NCBI RefSeq assembly: GCF_001612805.1
Contig: NZ_BDBD01000018.1
Location: 310,001 to 374,000, forward strand
DNA from: Nocardia coubleae NBRC 108252
GTDB lineage: Bacteria; Actinomycetota; Actinomycetes; Mycobacteriales; Mycobacteriaceae
Length of the DNA: 64,000 bases
Direction of reading: 5' to 3'
The notes below the pieces were generated by a model that ran no database searches, was not told the origin of the DNA, and worked only from the letters and a program-made list of their open reading frames with translations. Shown here in pieces: positions 8,733-16,910 of the stretch (positions within the stretch are counted from its first letter, which is position 1; every line of letters starts with the position of its first letter). A program made the translations under genes and the position numbers.

Positions 8733-10174
8733 CCGTCGTCGAGCTGGTCATCAGCGAAGCCAAGATTTGGGCGCGTGGCGCCACCACCCACTGGGACGTC
8801 GTTCCCTCGGTCGTGTTGGGCAGCAACAACTCCGACCTCGTCGTCGGCGAGCCACTGACCCCGCCCACCCAGGTGGTGTCGGCGGTGCAATACCTCGCCT
8901 GCGACCGGATCGCGTTGCCGCCGCGCATGCCCTCGGCGGTGCAGGGGTTGTCGGCAGTGCTCGCCGCGATAGTCGACGCCTTGCGGATCCCGGCCGCATG
9001 CGAGCGTTTTGTCGTCGTGCACCCGACGGCGTGGGGTCAACGCACCCTCGACCTGTTCGCTTCTGCCGCAGGTCGATTCGCGCACGAGGTGGTGTTCGAG
9101 TCGTGCGCGGTGCACGCCTCCGCCGTCGATCCGGCGGCCCGCCGCAGCCGCCGCACCGCCGTCATCGAGTTCGGCCTGCTGTCGACCACGGCCTCCACTG
9201 TGGGGTACGACGTGCACGGCACCCATGTCGAGGCCGTCGAGGCCGAGCCAAACCTCGCCGCCGCGGAACTCGATTCCGAGGACGGCCGTCAGCGGCTCGT
9301 CGAGCTGCTGACAAGGTTGCTAGCCGACCGGCCTGTCGACGTGGTGCAGGTCTTCGGTGCCACCGGCCCGGCGGTTCGCGACGTGGTGTCCGACGCTGTC
9401 GAAAGTGTCTGCGGGACAAAGATTCCACTGAGTCACTTGACGGGGGCCGACCTCTCTCGCCCGGTCCCGACGGGCCCCACCTACACCCCTCGCATCCCAC
9501 CGGATCCCGCCGCCGAGTGGATGCAACCCCTGCGCGCGAGGGCCGCCGCCACCAACCCCGTCGACCGCCGCCCGCTGTACTTCGGCGCCGCCGCTCTGGC
9601 CGTCGTCATCGCGGCTGCTTCGATCGGCGGCTTCTTCCTCTTCGGTGGCTCCTCCGAACAACAAGCAGCCGCGGCGACCGACCCAACCACGACAACCGTC
9701 GTCACCTCGTCGGCCGCACCGCGACCCTCGACAACGAAACCGGCCTCCAAGCCTGTCACCGAGCAGTTCGGCCGTCTCGAACTACAAATCCCGGCCGGCT
9801 GGCACCGCGCCCCCGCCACCGACCCCTCTCGAGTCGACCTCACTCCCGATTCCGGTCCCCGCCAACGCATCACCGTCATCCAGGAACCCCTCACCCCCGG
9901 CGCTGGCTACGAGGAGGTTGCCGCCGACCTCGAAGCCCAGATCAAGAAAAAGCCGGCCGGAACAGTCTCGCCGGTAGACCGCGACGTAGTTTTCGCCGGC
10001 CGCCCAGGCCTCTCCTACGAGGAGCGCCCCGCCGACGGCTCCACAGTGCGCTGGCAGGTGATCGTCGAGCGCGGAGTTCAGGTCAGCGTGGGGTGCCAAT
10101 ACTCGGCTGGTGGATGGGAAGCGATCGCCGGGGCTTGTGAGCAGGTTGTGGGGGCTGTTCGCGTGAATCAGTGA
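8729..10174 (+). CDS. Type VII secretion-associated protein, Rv3446c-like
   Basis: The protein has 481 residues. The N-terminal 250 residues look like a degenerate actin/Hsp70-type fold, with VIEFGLLSTTASTV and QVFGATGPAVRDVV in the places of the phosphate and adenosine motifs. One transmembrane helix follows at about 283-305, then a Thr/Pro linker and a C-terminal domain (FGRLELQIPAGWHR onward) likely outside the membrane. Position directly after eccC, with a 4-base overlap, matches Rv3446c of ESX-4, a member of the type VII secretion-associated family. Its biochemical role is unknown; association with the EccC-containing complex is inferred from conserved gene order. The nucleotide-binding residues look too altered to predict ATPase activity. 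Confidence 0.85.
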   Translation: MTVVELVISEAKIWARGATTHWDVVPSVVLGSNNSDLVVGEPLTPPTQVVSAVQYLACDRIALPPRMPSAVQGLSAVLAAIVDALRIPAACERFVVVHPTAWGQRTLDLFASAAGRFAHEVVFESCAVHASAVDPAARRSRRTAVIEFGLLSTTASTVGYDVHGTHVEAVEAEPNLAAAELDSEDGRQRLVELLTRLLADRPVDVVQVFGATGPAVRDVVSDAVESVCGTKIPLSHLTGADLSRPVPTGPTYTPRIPPDPAAEWMQPLRARAAATNPVDRRPLYFGAAALAVVIAAASIGGFFLFGGSSEQQAAAATDPTTTTVVTSSAAPRPSTTKPASKPVTEQFGRLELQIPAGWHRAPATDPSRVDLTPDSGPRQRITVIQEPLTPGAGYEEVAADLEAQIKKKPAGTVSPVDRDVVFAGRPGLSYEERPADGSTVRWQVIVERGVQVSVGCQYSAGGWEAIAGACEQVVGAVRVNQ

Positions 10175-10204
10175 GCACTGTCGACAGCGGCTGCATGACA
10201 TACA

Positions 10205-10235
10205 AGTCAGGCCCCGGCTCAGCCGGGGCCTGACT
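10205..10235. terminator. Bidirectional hairpin between convergent genes
   Basis: AGTCAGGCCCCGGCT and its exact reverse complement are separated by one base (C10220), a 15-bp perfect inverted repeat. It lies between the Rv3446c-like stop and the stop of the convergent WXG100 gene. There is no T-tract on either side, so termination is inferred from position and stem strength. Confidence 0.7.
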
Positions 10236-10249
10236 CGTATGGTGCTGGA

Positions 10250-10552
10250 TCAGAACAGACCCGCGAGCGCGGTGTCGGTGCCCTGCAGGTCCGAGTTTCC
10301 GGAGCTGACGAGCTGACCGGCACCCTCGAGGGTGGTGTTCAGCTGCTGGACGTGGGTGTTCCACTGGTTCTGCAGCTCGGTGAAGGCGTCGTTCGCATCA
10401 CCCTTCCAGTTGTTGGTCACGAAGTCGGTGACCACCTTGTGGAAGTCGTCGAGCATGGTCATGACGTTGCGGGCCTCGGTAACGATCGCCTGGGCACCGG
10501 CCTCGACTTCGCCGAAATTCGCGGAAATCCGAGTGGGGTCGTTGGCAGCCAT
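10250..10552 (-). CDS. WXG100 family protein (ESAT-6-like), second gene of pair
   Basis: At 100 residues it has the length of a WXG100 protein, with two predicted helices around the turn WKG at 49-51 (conservative for W-x-G). AAGGAG precedes the ATG. It follows a second WXG100 gene by 38 bases, so the two should form a heterodimer secreted by the adjacent ESX system. It lacks a C-terminal YxxxD/E export motif, which its partner carries. The position corresponds to esxU/esxT, but the sequence looks more like canonical EsxA/EsxB proteins and the strand is opposite to that in M. tuberculosis, so I do not assign either name. Confidence 0.9.
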   Translation of the reverse strand: MAANDPTRISANFGEVEAGAQAIVTEARNVMTMLDDFHKVVTDFVTNNWKGDANDAFTELQNQWNTHVQQLNTTLEGAGQLVSSGNSDLQGTDTALAGLF

Positions 10553-10590
10553 CTGAGCTCCTTATCTGAGTTTGTGCTGGTGAGAGTGGA

Positions 10591-10914
10591 TCAGAGCGCG
10601 GGCAGGTCGAGGCTGGAAACCTGCGCCTTCACCTGCTGGGCGAAGTCGACATCCTGCTCTTCGTACTTGGAACCGGCCTTGACCAGCTTCTCGGAGGTTT
10701 CGAGCAGCTTGTCGTTGAGTTTGTCGGCCTGGAAGTAGTAACGCTCCATGAAAGAGTCGAAGGCGGTGCGCGCCGAACCACTCCATGTAGCTGTGGTCTG
10801 GTCTTCCTTGGTCTTCAGAGTCCTGATCGCAGTCATCAGATCGAGATGCCTCTGCTTGATGTCCTTCGCGAACTCGCCGATCTTCTCGTTGCTCGCGTCG
10901 AGCTGTCCTGCCAT
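10591..10914 (-). CDS. WXG100 family protein with YxxxD export motif, first gene of pair
   Basis: The start chosen gives 107 residues with AAGGAAG seven bases upstream; a longer in-frame extension to 11196 is not protein-like. The helix-turn-helix motif WSG lies at 44-46. After the second helix comes YEEQD at 84-88, which matches the general type VII secretion signal YxxxD/E. As the first gene of a two-gene unit it would provide the export signal for the heterodimer with the downstream WXG100 protein. The remaining C-terminus (DFAQQVKAQVSSLDLPAL) is short. High confidence in the family, moderate in the assumption that the neighbouring EccC is its motor. Confidence 0.92.
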   Translation of the reverse strand: MAGQLDASNEKIGEFAKDIKQRHLDLMTAIRTLKTKEDQTTATWSGSARTAFDSFMERYYFQADKLNDKLLETSEKLVKAGSKYEEQDVDFAQQVKAQVSSLDLPAL

Positions 10915-11240
10915 CGTGGCTTCCTTTCGGGTTCGATCCTGGCTGCTCTGGGATCGTTTTCCCAGTTCATATAGTTGGACGCTGATCGAGCACGATCGGT
11001 TCCATCCAAATGCCAGAAAGTTGATTTTCTGTGCTGCCCCCGGCCGCGCGTACCTGCGCGCTGTCACGTTCAACCTGGTCGGCGATCGGCAGCCCGGTCG
11101 TTCGGTCCGATGCGGTCCGATACCGAGGTAGCCAGCCCCTGGTCCCCTCCTCCCACTGCGCTGACCGTTCGACGGTGAGTGGGCTGGCGTCCTCACCTTA
11201 CCGAACCGGCAGCGATGTCGCGATCACTCGCTCGATGCCG
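10915..11240. other. Upstream region of the WXG100 pair, with hairpin
   Basis: This 326-base stretch without a gene separates the lipoprotein gene stop from the WXG100 operon, both on the reverse strand. It must hold the promoter of the pair. GCCAGCCC at 11131-11138 pairs with GGGCTGGC at 11181-11188, and a CCCACT/AGTGGG pair with an ACCGT/ACGGT stem is nested inside. This could be a terminator for the lipoprotein or a structured leader. No other element was recognised. Confidence 0.4.
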
Positions 11241-12512
11241 CTACTGGCTGTTGGCGAGCACGGCGTACTGCGCGGCCGCGCGCTGCTGCGAGTCTTGGAT
11301 CTGAGTACTCCAGACATGGCCAACGTAGTTGCGGTAGCGGACAATACAGAGGAAGTACTTCGTCGTCGAGTATGGTTTGGGCTCCTCGGCGCATTTCGAG
11401 TCGGGGACTCCTGGAGGCGCCATGGCTGGGTCCGGTTCGGCCGCCAAAGCTCCCCATAGGGCCTTCGCCGACTCCTCGTCGCGGCTACGGAACACCATCG
11501 CACCGTCCAGCAGAAGACTCGCGCCTGTACCGAAGCTCTGGGCGATGCCTTCCGAGTTGTAGCTGTACGTGTTCGCGGAGTAAGCCTGCCCCATGGTGAC
11601 GTACTCGATGTTGCCCACCGAGTAGAACCGCTTGGCCTCTTCTCGATCAGTTTGGAAGTGAAGGAAGCCTTGCAGTGTGTTGGTGGCCAGGCCGCCCACG
11701 GAAGGAACACCGAGCTTGATCGGGTTCAGGACTCGTCGCTTCATACCTTCCGGGTCGAGTTCGGAACGTAGAACTTGTTCGGGCGACAGGGGCGGCAGTG
11801 CATCCAACTTCGGTAGCTGAGCGGCGTAGGTCTTCTCGACGAGTGAAGTAAGCAGTGCGAGATCTGGACTCGACGTGGACACAAAGGCGCTGACCGTGTA
11901 ATGGCCGTGGGCTATCGTCGAACCGATCGTCGGAGTTCCGGGACGCCAATGTGCGTGTGCCGCTGGGAATTTACCGATCGGTACTCTCTGGTTCTCGGCC
12001 GGATTGACATCGAAATCCACCGCTTCGAACTCGCGAGCAGCAGTGGCGGCCGCATCCATGCTCGGAAATTGCAGAACAGTGACGGTAACCAAGGTTGCCG
12101 TGGGAGGCACCTGCTCAAATGCTACTGGTCTGAAATCGCTGCTACCGGACACGAAACCGAATTGCATCTTGTTGCGCTCGGCCACTGCCTTGCTGGGCGC
12201 AGCCATGGACTGCGTTACGTCATCTGGTTCGTTCACTTCCTGGATGCTCGTGCCATATCGCAGCTTTGGATCGATGTCATTGCCGATGACGACATGGTCG
12301 CTGAGCCGAGTCGCTGCCAGGCTGTTTCCACGACGCACCGAATAGGCTGGACTGTAGTAGTCGTCGAGAGGCGCCGTGGGATATTTCCCGACATCCAATT
12401 TTCGGACGTCGATTTCTGCGGCCCCCGGAGCGCCGGAAACGGTTTGGCCGCATGCGCTGACAGCCAGAACCGTTAGGGCGATAAATGCCTGGCGTGTTCC
12501 TCGGATCTTCAT
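11241..12512 (-). CDS. Large lipoprotein (DUF7373-like), copy 1
   Basis: This 423-residue protein has a short positively charged start, a hydrophobic signal segment and the lipobox VSAC with Cys at 21. The mature part carries blocks found in four further proteins in this window: ID(V/I)(R/K)xLDVGxxPT just after the lipobox, a central HWRPGTPTIG block preceded by an alanine-rich FP-D/S-A...A stretch, and a C-terminal QQRAAAQYAVLANS tail. Two late cysteines (in DSKCAEE and FLCIVRY) are conserved in the paralogues and may form a disulfide. I believe this is the Nocardia-enriched DUF7373 lipoprotein family; its function is unknown. It lies 27 bases downstream of the next lipoprotein gene, probably in one operon. 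Confidence 0.85.
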   Translation of the reverse strand: MKIRGTRQAFIALTVLAVSACGQTVSGAPGAAEIDVRKLDVGKYPTAPLDDYYSPAYSVRRGNSLAATRLSDHVVIGNDIDPKLRYGTSIQEVNEPDDVTQSMAAPSKAVAERNKMQFGFVSGSSDFRPVAFEQVPPTATLVTVTVLQFPSMDAAATAAREFEAVDFDVNPAENQRVPIGKFPAAHAHWRPGTPTIGSTIAHGHYTVSAFVSTSSPDLALLTSLVEKTYAAQLPKLDALPPLSPEQVLRSELDPEGMKRRVLNPIKLGVPSVGGLATNTLQGFLHFQTDREEAKRFYSVGNIEYVTMGQAYSANTYSYNSEGIAQSFGTGASLLLDGAMVFRSRDEESAKALWGALAAEPDPAMAPPGVPDSKCAEEPKPYSTTKYFLCIVRYRNYVGHVWSTQIQDSQQRAAAQYAVLANSQ

Positions 12513-12539
12513 CTCTGTATCTCCACGTTGTCCCGGTCG

Positions 12540-13739
12540 CTACTTGGCCATGGCGGCGAGCAGCGCATATTGCGCTGAGACTCGCTGGTGGACGTCGACC
12601 AGTTGATTCGACCGAGCTTCGATGACATAGCGCCCGAACGCGAGCGTGCAATGAAACCTTGCCGAGAAACTGTCTTTGACCTTGAGCTCGACACACTTGG
12701 CGGACGGCATGCCCTTGGGGGACTCCGCCGAACGCAGAGACTTGTTCAGCGCACTGTGTGCACGGCTTATCAGCTCCGCACCTTTCGAGTCCTTTACCTG
12801 GTATAGCTCGGTTGCATTGACACCGAACCATTCCAGTCCGGCTTCTTCGAATAGTGGCTCGTCGCGATCCGGCTTTTCCGAGAAATGCAAAGCGCCGTGC
12901 CGGTCGTAAATCCCGGGTGGGTTCTTCTGGGATTCTTCGCCTTGGCGCATGAGGGAGTGGCCGAGCAATTTATCCCGATCCATTTCGATATCGGTAAGTT
13001 TGTCGGGCGGCGTCGGTTCGAAGCCCTCCACCTGAGGCTTGATCGCGGCCCAGTTCTTCGTGGCCACCGCCGTCAACGCGTTGAGGTCGGTGAGCTCGAG
13101 CTCGATCTTTGCGTAATCTTTTATATTCGAGAACACAACTATATTTTTATGCGCGTTGACAGTGAAAAGTTCCTGCTGTGCGGGGTTCCAGAACGCGTGA
13201 CCCTCGGGGAAATCTGGGAGGGGCACCATGACTCGCGCATCTTTATCTTCACTTTGCCGGCGTGCCAGTGCTGCAGCGGCGGCAGTTGCGGATGACTCGG
13301 AGTCGAAGACCATGGCGGCGTTGCTGAGGACTTCGGAGATGCCGATGTAGCTGTGGGTCTGCCCATAACTGTAGAATCCGCCGATAAAGCCGGGGGTGTC
13401 TTCTTTGAATTTTTCGGAGTCACCGATCGTGTACAGTCTTTCGATGAACCCGAATACGGCTATATCCTCGATACCGCTCTGGTATTTGAAGCGGTTGTCG
13501 ACCTCGAAAGCTGTCGGCAAATAATTTCCGAGGCGCTGTCCTTCGCTCAATCGTGCGCGGTCGAAGTTAGGCTTGCCGATCGTGCGCGGCACCGTCACGT
13601 AATTTCCGAAATCCAATACTGCGGTATCGACAGGCGCAGGTGTCGCGGCGACGGCCGCATCGTCACCTGAACCGCATCCGGAGACTCCGAAAGCGATCGC
13701 AGCAAGGCTCGCTGCCAGGTACTTCGATGGTGCCCGCAT
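12540..13739 (-). CDS. Large lipoprotein (DUF7373-like), copy 2
   Basis: This 399-residue paralogue has lipobox VSGC (Cys at 22). It keeps the family plan: LDFGNYVTVPR after the signal, PGFIGGFYSYGQT, the alanine-rich stretch SATAAAAALARRQ, GHAFWNPAQQELF in the place of the HWRP block, paired late cysteines (AKCVELK and FHCTLAFG) and the tail HQRVSAQYALLAAMAK. It is closer to copy 4 (20503-21693) than to its neighbour copy 1: both share the PGFIGGF block and the NPPG(I/V)Y motif. Codon use is visibly AT-richer than that of the flanking kinase gene. Acylated at the outer face of the membrane; role unknown. Confidence 0.85.
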   Translation of the reverse strand: MRAPSKYLAASLAAIAFGVSGCGSGDDAAVAATPAPVDTAVLDFGNYVTVPRTIGKPNFDRARLSEGQRLGNYLPTAFEVDNRFKYQSGIEDIAVFGFIERLYTIGDSEKFKEDTPGFIGGFYSYGQTHSYIGISEVLSNAAMVFDSESSATAAAAALARRQSEDKDARVMVPLPDFPEGHAFWNPAQQELFTVNAHKNIVVFSNIKDYAKIELELTDLNALTAVATKNWAAIKPQVEGFEPTPPDKLTDIEMDRDKLLGHSLMRQGEESQKNPPGIYDRHGALHFSEKPDRDEPLFEEAGLEWFGVNATELYQVKDSKGAELISRAHSALNKSLRSAESPKGMPSAKCVELKVKDSFSARFHCTLAFGRYVIEARSNQLVDVHQRVSAQYALLAAMAK

Positions 13740-13892
13740 TGGTCCCCTCCATTTATCCAGAGCAGTAGGAGGACACGCCGATCAGAGCTCGATCCCCCAG
13801 CAATGGCTCGGCAGTCCATCGGCCGCATGCATTGCTCGCGTCAACATAGCATCTACACAGTGGCTGCGACGACTCTCATCCGCGGGGCCGGA

Positions 13893-15461
13893 TTACTTGA
13901 TGCGGTTGCGCAATACGGGCACAAGCTTCTGGAGGAGTACTTGCTCGGAGCCGGCTGCCCAATTACGGATCGCCGAAACGGTCAGCGGGTCATCGATGGG
14001 GATCACTGTCGCCCGTGAGGTGGCGAGTTCGGATGGAAGACCCGAAAGTCCTCCGCCACCGGCCTTCTCGTCACTTCGGATCGCCAGGATGTAGGTACCG
14101 TCGTCTGCCTTGATCGAATCGAACACCCCATCGAGGGGGCGGGGAGAAGCTTCGTCCTGCTGCTTGGTGTACTCGTAGTTGTACACGAAGCCCAGGCTCT
14201 GAAGAAATGTCGTTTGGGTTGTGCTGCTGAGGTAGACCGCCATGTCACGGGTGGAAGTCACGTCGACCATCGTGACGGTCTTGCCCGAGAATGCCGGGTT
14301 GTCGGCTCGAGCTTGATCGAGGGGCGACAGTGCCACTGTCGTACCGGGAGCCGACGTCGGTGCACCGGTCGGGTTGTCGGCGGAGCCACTGGTTGCCCAC
14401 GCGCCTATGCCGATTGTCAAGGCGACAACCACGGCCCCTACCGCACCGATGACGGCGAGTCGGCGCGACCTCGCCGGGTGTTCGCGCTGGGGCTGGTGAG
14501 TTGCGTAGCTGTGCATCGGCGCCGGAACTGTCGCTCCGGGACCGGTATTCGGCCGATGTGCCGGAATTTGGATCGGATAGGTCGGTGACGTGTGGTGGCC
14601 CGTCGGATTGGACCCCGGCACAAGCGCATTCGCTGCCGCATCGGTGAATGCGCGGCAGGTGGCGAAGCGTTCGGCGGGGTTCTTGGCCATTGCGCGGGCG
14701 AAGACGTGGTCGATCGCGTGCGGGAGACCGGGGTCGACCTTGGTGGCCAGCGGCGGTGGTTCGTGCAGGTGGCCCATCATGACCATGGCGGGTTGCGCTG
14801 CGGGATAAGGGTTTTGGCCGGTGAGGAGCTTGTAGAAGGCGCAGGCGAGGCTGTAGATGTCGGCGCGGTGGTCGAGGTTCTCACCGCTGAGTTGTTCCGG
14901 TGGAGCGTAGGCGATTGTTGCCAGGAAGCTGCCCGTCTGGGTGAGTTCGGTGGCGTCGTCGGTGGACTTGGCGACGCCGAAGTCGGTGAGGAACACCCGT
15001 TCGTCCTCGTTGTCGCCGTCGGTCTTGGACAGCAAGAAGTTGGCCGGCTTCACATCGCGATGGAGCAGGCCGCGCCGGTGCGCGTAGTCGAGGCCCTTGC
15101 CGACCTCGGTGGTGATGCGAAGCGCGCGCAGGGGAGTCATCGCGTTCCGGTCGCGGGCCAGTTCGGCGGCGGCATCGGTACCGTCGACATACTGCATCGC
15201 GATCCAGAGCTGGCCGTGCTCTTCACCGCGGTTGTAGACCGAGACGATGTTGGGATGGTCGAGGCCTGCGGCGAGATTCGCTTCGCGTTCGAAGCGGGCA
15301 CGGAACTCGGGGTCGCGGCTGAGTTCGGCGCTGAGGACCTTCAACGCGTCCATTCGCGGGAGGCTGGGGTGTTTGGCCAGGTAGACCGTACCCATGCCGC
15401 CGGCACCGAGCACACGCTGCACGCGATACCCACCGACGATGGTGCCGGGACTCATCACCAT
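13893..15461 (-). CDS. Receptor-type Ser/Thr protein kinase, twin 1
   Basis: The 522-residue protein has a complete Hanks-type kinase domain: glycine loop GAGGMG at 19-24, ATP-binding Lys41, catalytic HRDVKPAN at 134-141 (Asp136), DFG at 160-162 and APPE at 187-190. A proline-rich juxtamembrane linker, one transmembrane helix (about 334-355) and a sensor domain of about 165 residues outside the membrane follow. The sensor domain is not PASTA; it contains FSGKTVTMVDV, LGFVYNYEYT, RSDEKAGGGGL and IPIDDPLTVSAIR, all repeated in the second kinase at 17680-19194. AGGAG lies 10 bases before the ATG. It should autophosphorylate and phosphorylate FHA-containing partners. The upstream neighbour is a broken kinase fragment. 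Confidence 0.93.
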   Translation of the reverse strand: MVMSPGTIVGGYRVQRVLGAGGMGTVYLAKHPSLPRMDALKVLSAELSRDPEFRARFEREANLAAGLDHPNIVSVYNRGEEHGQLWIAMQYVDGTDAAAELARDRNAMTPLRALRITTEVGKGLDYAHRRGLLHRDVKPANFLLSKTDGDNEDERVFLTDFGVAKSTDDATELTQTGSFLATIAYAPPEQLSGENLDHRADIYSLACAFYKLLTGQNPYPAAQPAMVMMGHLHEPPPLATKVDPGLPHAIDHVFARAMAKNPAERFATCRAFTDAAANALVPGSNPTGHHTSPTYPIQIPAHRPNTGPGATVPAPMHSYATHQPQREHPARSRRLAVIGAVGAVVVALTIGIGAWATSGSADNPTGAPTSAPGTTVALSPLDQARADNPAFSGKTVTMVDVTSTRDMAVYLSSTTQTTFLQSLGFVYNYEYTKQQDEASPRPLDGVFDSIKADDGTYILAIRSDEKAGGGGLSGLPSELATSRATVIPIDDPLTVSAIRNWAAGSEQVLLQKLVPVLRNRIK

Positions 15462-15621
15462 CTTCCACGATCTCCTGACTCGATGCCGCTCACAGCCGCG
15501 TTCCCGGCAGGAGCATATAGGAACCTACCGCCACGGGCTGGTGGGGATTGTCCGGTCCGGACCATCAGTGCATACTGTGCTGCCGCGCATCGGTAGCCAT
15601 CCATAGGGCGCCTGCAGTCGA

Positions 15622-15643
15622 GACCGCGCCGATCGGCGCGGTC
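15622..15643. repeat. 22-bp perfect palindrome
   Basis: GACCGCGCC followed by GATC-centred GGCGCGGTC makes an uninterrupted 22-base palindrome. It lies 160 bases upstream of the kinase start and 70 bases before the plus-strand kinase fragment, in a stretch with no intact gene. It could be an operator, a relic terminator or a recombination scar; there is no T-tract. Confidence 0.5.
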
Positions 15644-15713
15644 CGGTGTTATGTTTCGGGGGTGGTGGGGTGAGCTGTACTCCTGCCGTGGGGAATGCCT
15701 GGGGAGTCGCGGA

Positions 15714-15960
15714 GTGATAAGGGAGCTGTGGGTCGACGACCCGAAGATGGTGTCCCACTATCGAATACTCGGTATGCTCGGTGCGGGTGGGATGGGGCGC
15801 AGGTTCGTCGCGATCAAGCAGATCCATACCCGGCTGCTGGACGACGGGGAATACCGTGCCCGGTTTCGCCGGGGAGATCGAGATCTCCACTCGGGTGTCG
15901 GAACTTTCACATCGTCGCCGCGACAGCCTCGGTTGTCGCGACGCCGGATCAGCCCGAGGT
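15714..15960 (+). pseudogene. Fragment of a Ser/Thr kinase gene, deleted and frameshifted
   Basis: A GTG at 15714 opens VIRELWVDDP, followed by SHYRILGMLGAGGMG (glycine loop), then directly RRFVAIKQIHTRLLDDGEYRARFRR, which contains the ATP-binding Lys. About a dozen residues that normally separate the glycine loop from the VAIK strand are missing. After RFRR the homology moves to the next frame as EIEISTRVS, the usual continuation of this kinase subfamily (REVAASTRVS type), and then fades. No catalytic loop or DFG motif remains. The rest of the stretch to 16235 carries no gene I can support; a 232-codon reverse reading frame across it looks like a shadow. This is a relic of a different kinase from the two intact ones. 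Confidence 0.65.
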
Positions 15961-16235
15961 ATCGCCACGGCAGCGACGACTGCGACAACAGCGGGCGCGA
16001 CCGCGCCGAGAAGCAGCCACGCCCCGGCTTGACCCGAGCAGGCGGCGGTGGAGTTTATGGCGCAGCCCCAACGATCACTTGGGTGCGGTTCGCATCGGCC
16101 GTCAACGCGCTGTGCCAACCCTAGCTTGTTCGAACTGAGTTGTACCCAATGCTGGGGAGAAGTCTGTCGGCTCGCGTTTGACAGGCATTGGTGCGGTGAT
16201 AACGTCTGTCGAGAACGGTACAAGGGGGTGGGCCG

Positions 16236-16610
16236 GTGCAGGGCGGGGATTCGGATTTTGATTTAGTACAGGCCGAGGTGAGCGATGCGGGAACGTATGT
16301 GCAGCTGACCGCAGCCGAACTCATAGCAGGTGTGCGGTCACTTGATGCGGATATCTCTCGCCTTTTGGAAGGCTGGAAAGGCTCTTCGGCGGCTGCGTAC
16401 CGTGCTGGCTGGGATGAGACTCGTGAAGGTGCGCAGAAAGTTCTCGATTCGTTGGAGACTCTGGCGAAACTATTGGGCGTCGTCGGTGTCGAGGATATTC
16501 AAAACCGTATTCGCGGGTTTGTCGGTTTTCTCAGCGATAGTTTGGCCCAAATAAAAGAGCGCACCTCGGCAGAGAATGTCACCAAGAACGGAAAGCTCGG
16601 AGGCGGGTAG
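16236..16610 (+). CDS. WXG100-like secreted protein, orphan
   Basis: GTG start with AAGGGGG upstream; 124 residues. Two helical segments flank WKG at 47-49 (RLLEGWKGSSAAAYRAGWDE), the WXG100 core, and a longer third region (LLGVVGVEDIQNRIRGFVGFLSDSLAQI) extends beyond the usual 100 residues. No C-terminal YxxxD/E was found. The gene is followed without a gap (stop at 16610, next ATG at 16611) by a colicin-immunity-like gene. Base composition here drops clearly below that of the surroundings. The pair looks like the small-subunit and immunity parts of a type VII toxin module whose toxin gene is absent. Secretion by the nearby ESX locus is inference. Confidence 0.75.
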   Translation: MQGGDSDFDLVQAEVSDAGTYVQLTAAELIAGVRSLDADISRLLEGWKGSSAAAYRAGWDETREGAQKVLDSLETLAKLLGVVGVEDIQNRIRGFVGFLSDSLAQIKERTSAENVTKNGKLGGG

Positions 16611-16910
16611 ATGAGCGAAAGAGACCGGATTGATCGAATGGTTGCCGGATATAGAGAGCTGATACGAAGTTTCGCTAAGGGTGAAAAGTCGGCAGACCAA
16701 TTCGAGCAAGAATATTTGCAAAAATTCAAGCATGACGAGAATCAGATTCTTAGTCCAGAGTTCGATATTCTAGACTCGCTATTTGCCGATGTGGACGAAT
16801 ATGTAGCGGATCCCGAATTGCGGGAGGACGCTGGTGGGCTCGACGCGGATAGGCTTCGGTCGCGCGCACAAGCGGTATTCAGAAAATTGTATTCTGATTC
16901 AACTGACTAG
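16611..16910 (+). CDS. Colicin-like immunity domain protein
   Basis: 99 residues, all-helical and strongly acidic. The layout YRELIRSFAKGEKSADQFEQ, then ILSPEFDILDSLFADVDEYV, DPELR and a final LRSRAQAVFRKLYSD agrees with the Pfam self-protective colicin-like immunity family (colicin D/E5 immunity type), which neutralises tRNA-cleaving nuclease toxins. The assignment is by remembered pattern, not by search. It starts one base after the stop of a WXG100-like gene, so the two are co-translated. Low G+C marks it as recently acquired. There is no toxin gene beside it: downstream lies a truncated lipoprotein pseudogene on the other strand, overlapping it by 12 bases. Confidence 0.6.
   Translation: MSERDRIDRMVAGYRELIRSFAKGEKSADQFEQEYLQKFKHDENQILSPEFDILDSLFADVDEYVADPELREDAGGLDADRLRSRAQAVFRKLYSDSTD

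Noticed and set aside
10250..10914. Naming the WXG pair esxT and esxU
   Set aside because: Position fits, but sequences look like canonical EsxA/EsxB proteins and the strand is opposite to M. tuberculosis.
15525..16223. 232-codon reverse frame over the kinase fragment
   Set aside because: No ribosome site or recognisable content apart from one alanine-valine stretch. The plus strand carries clear kinase motifs here.
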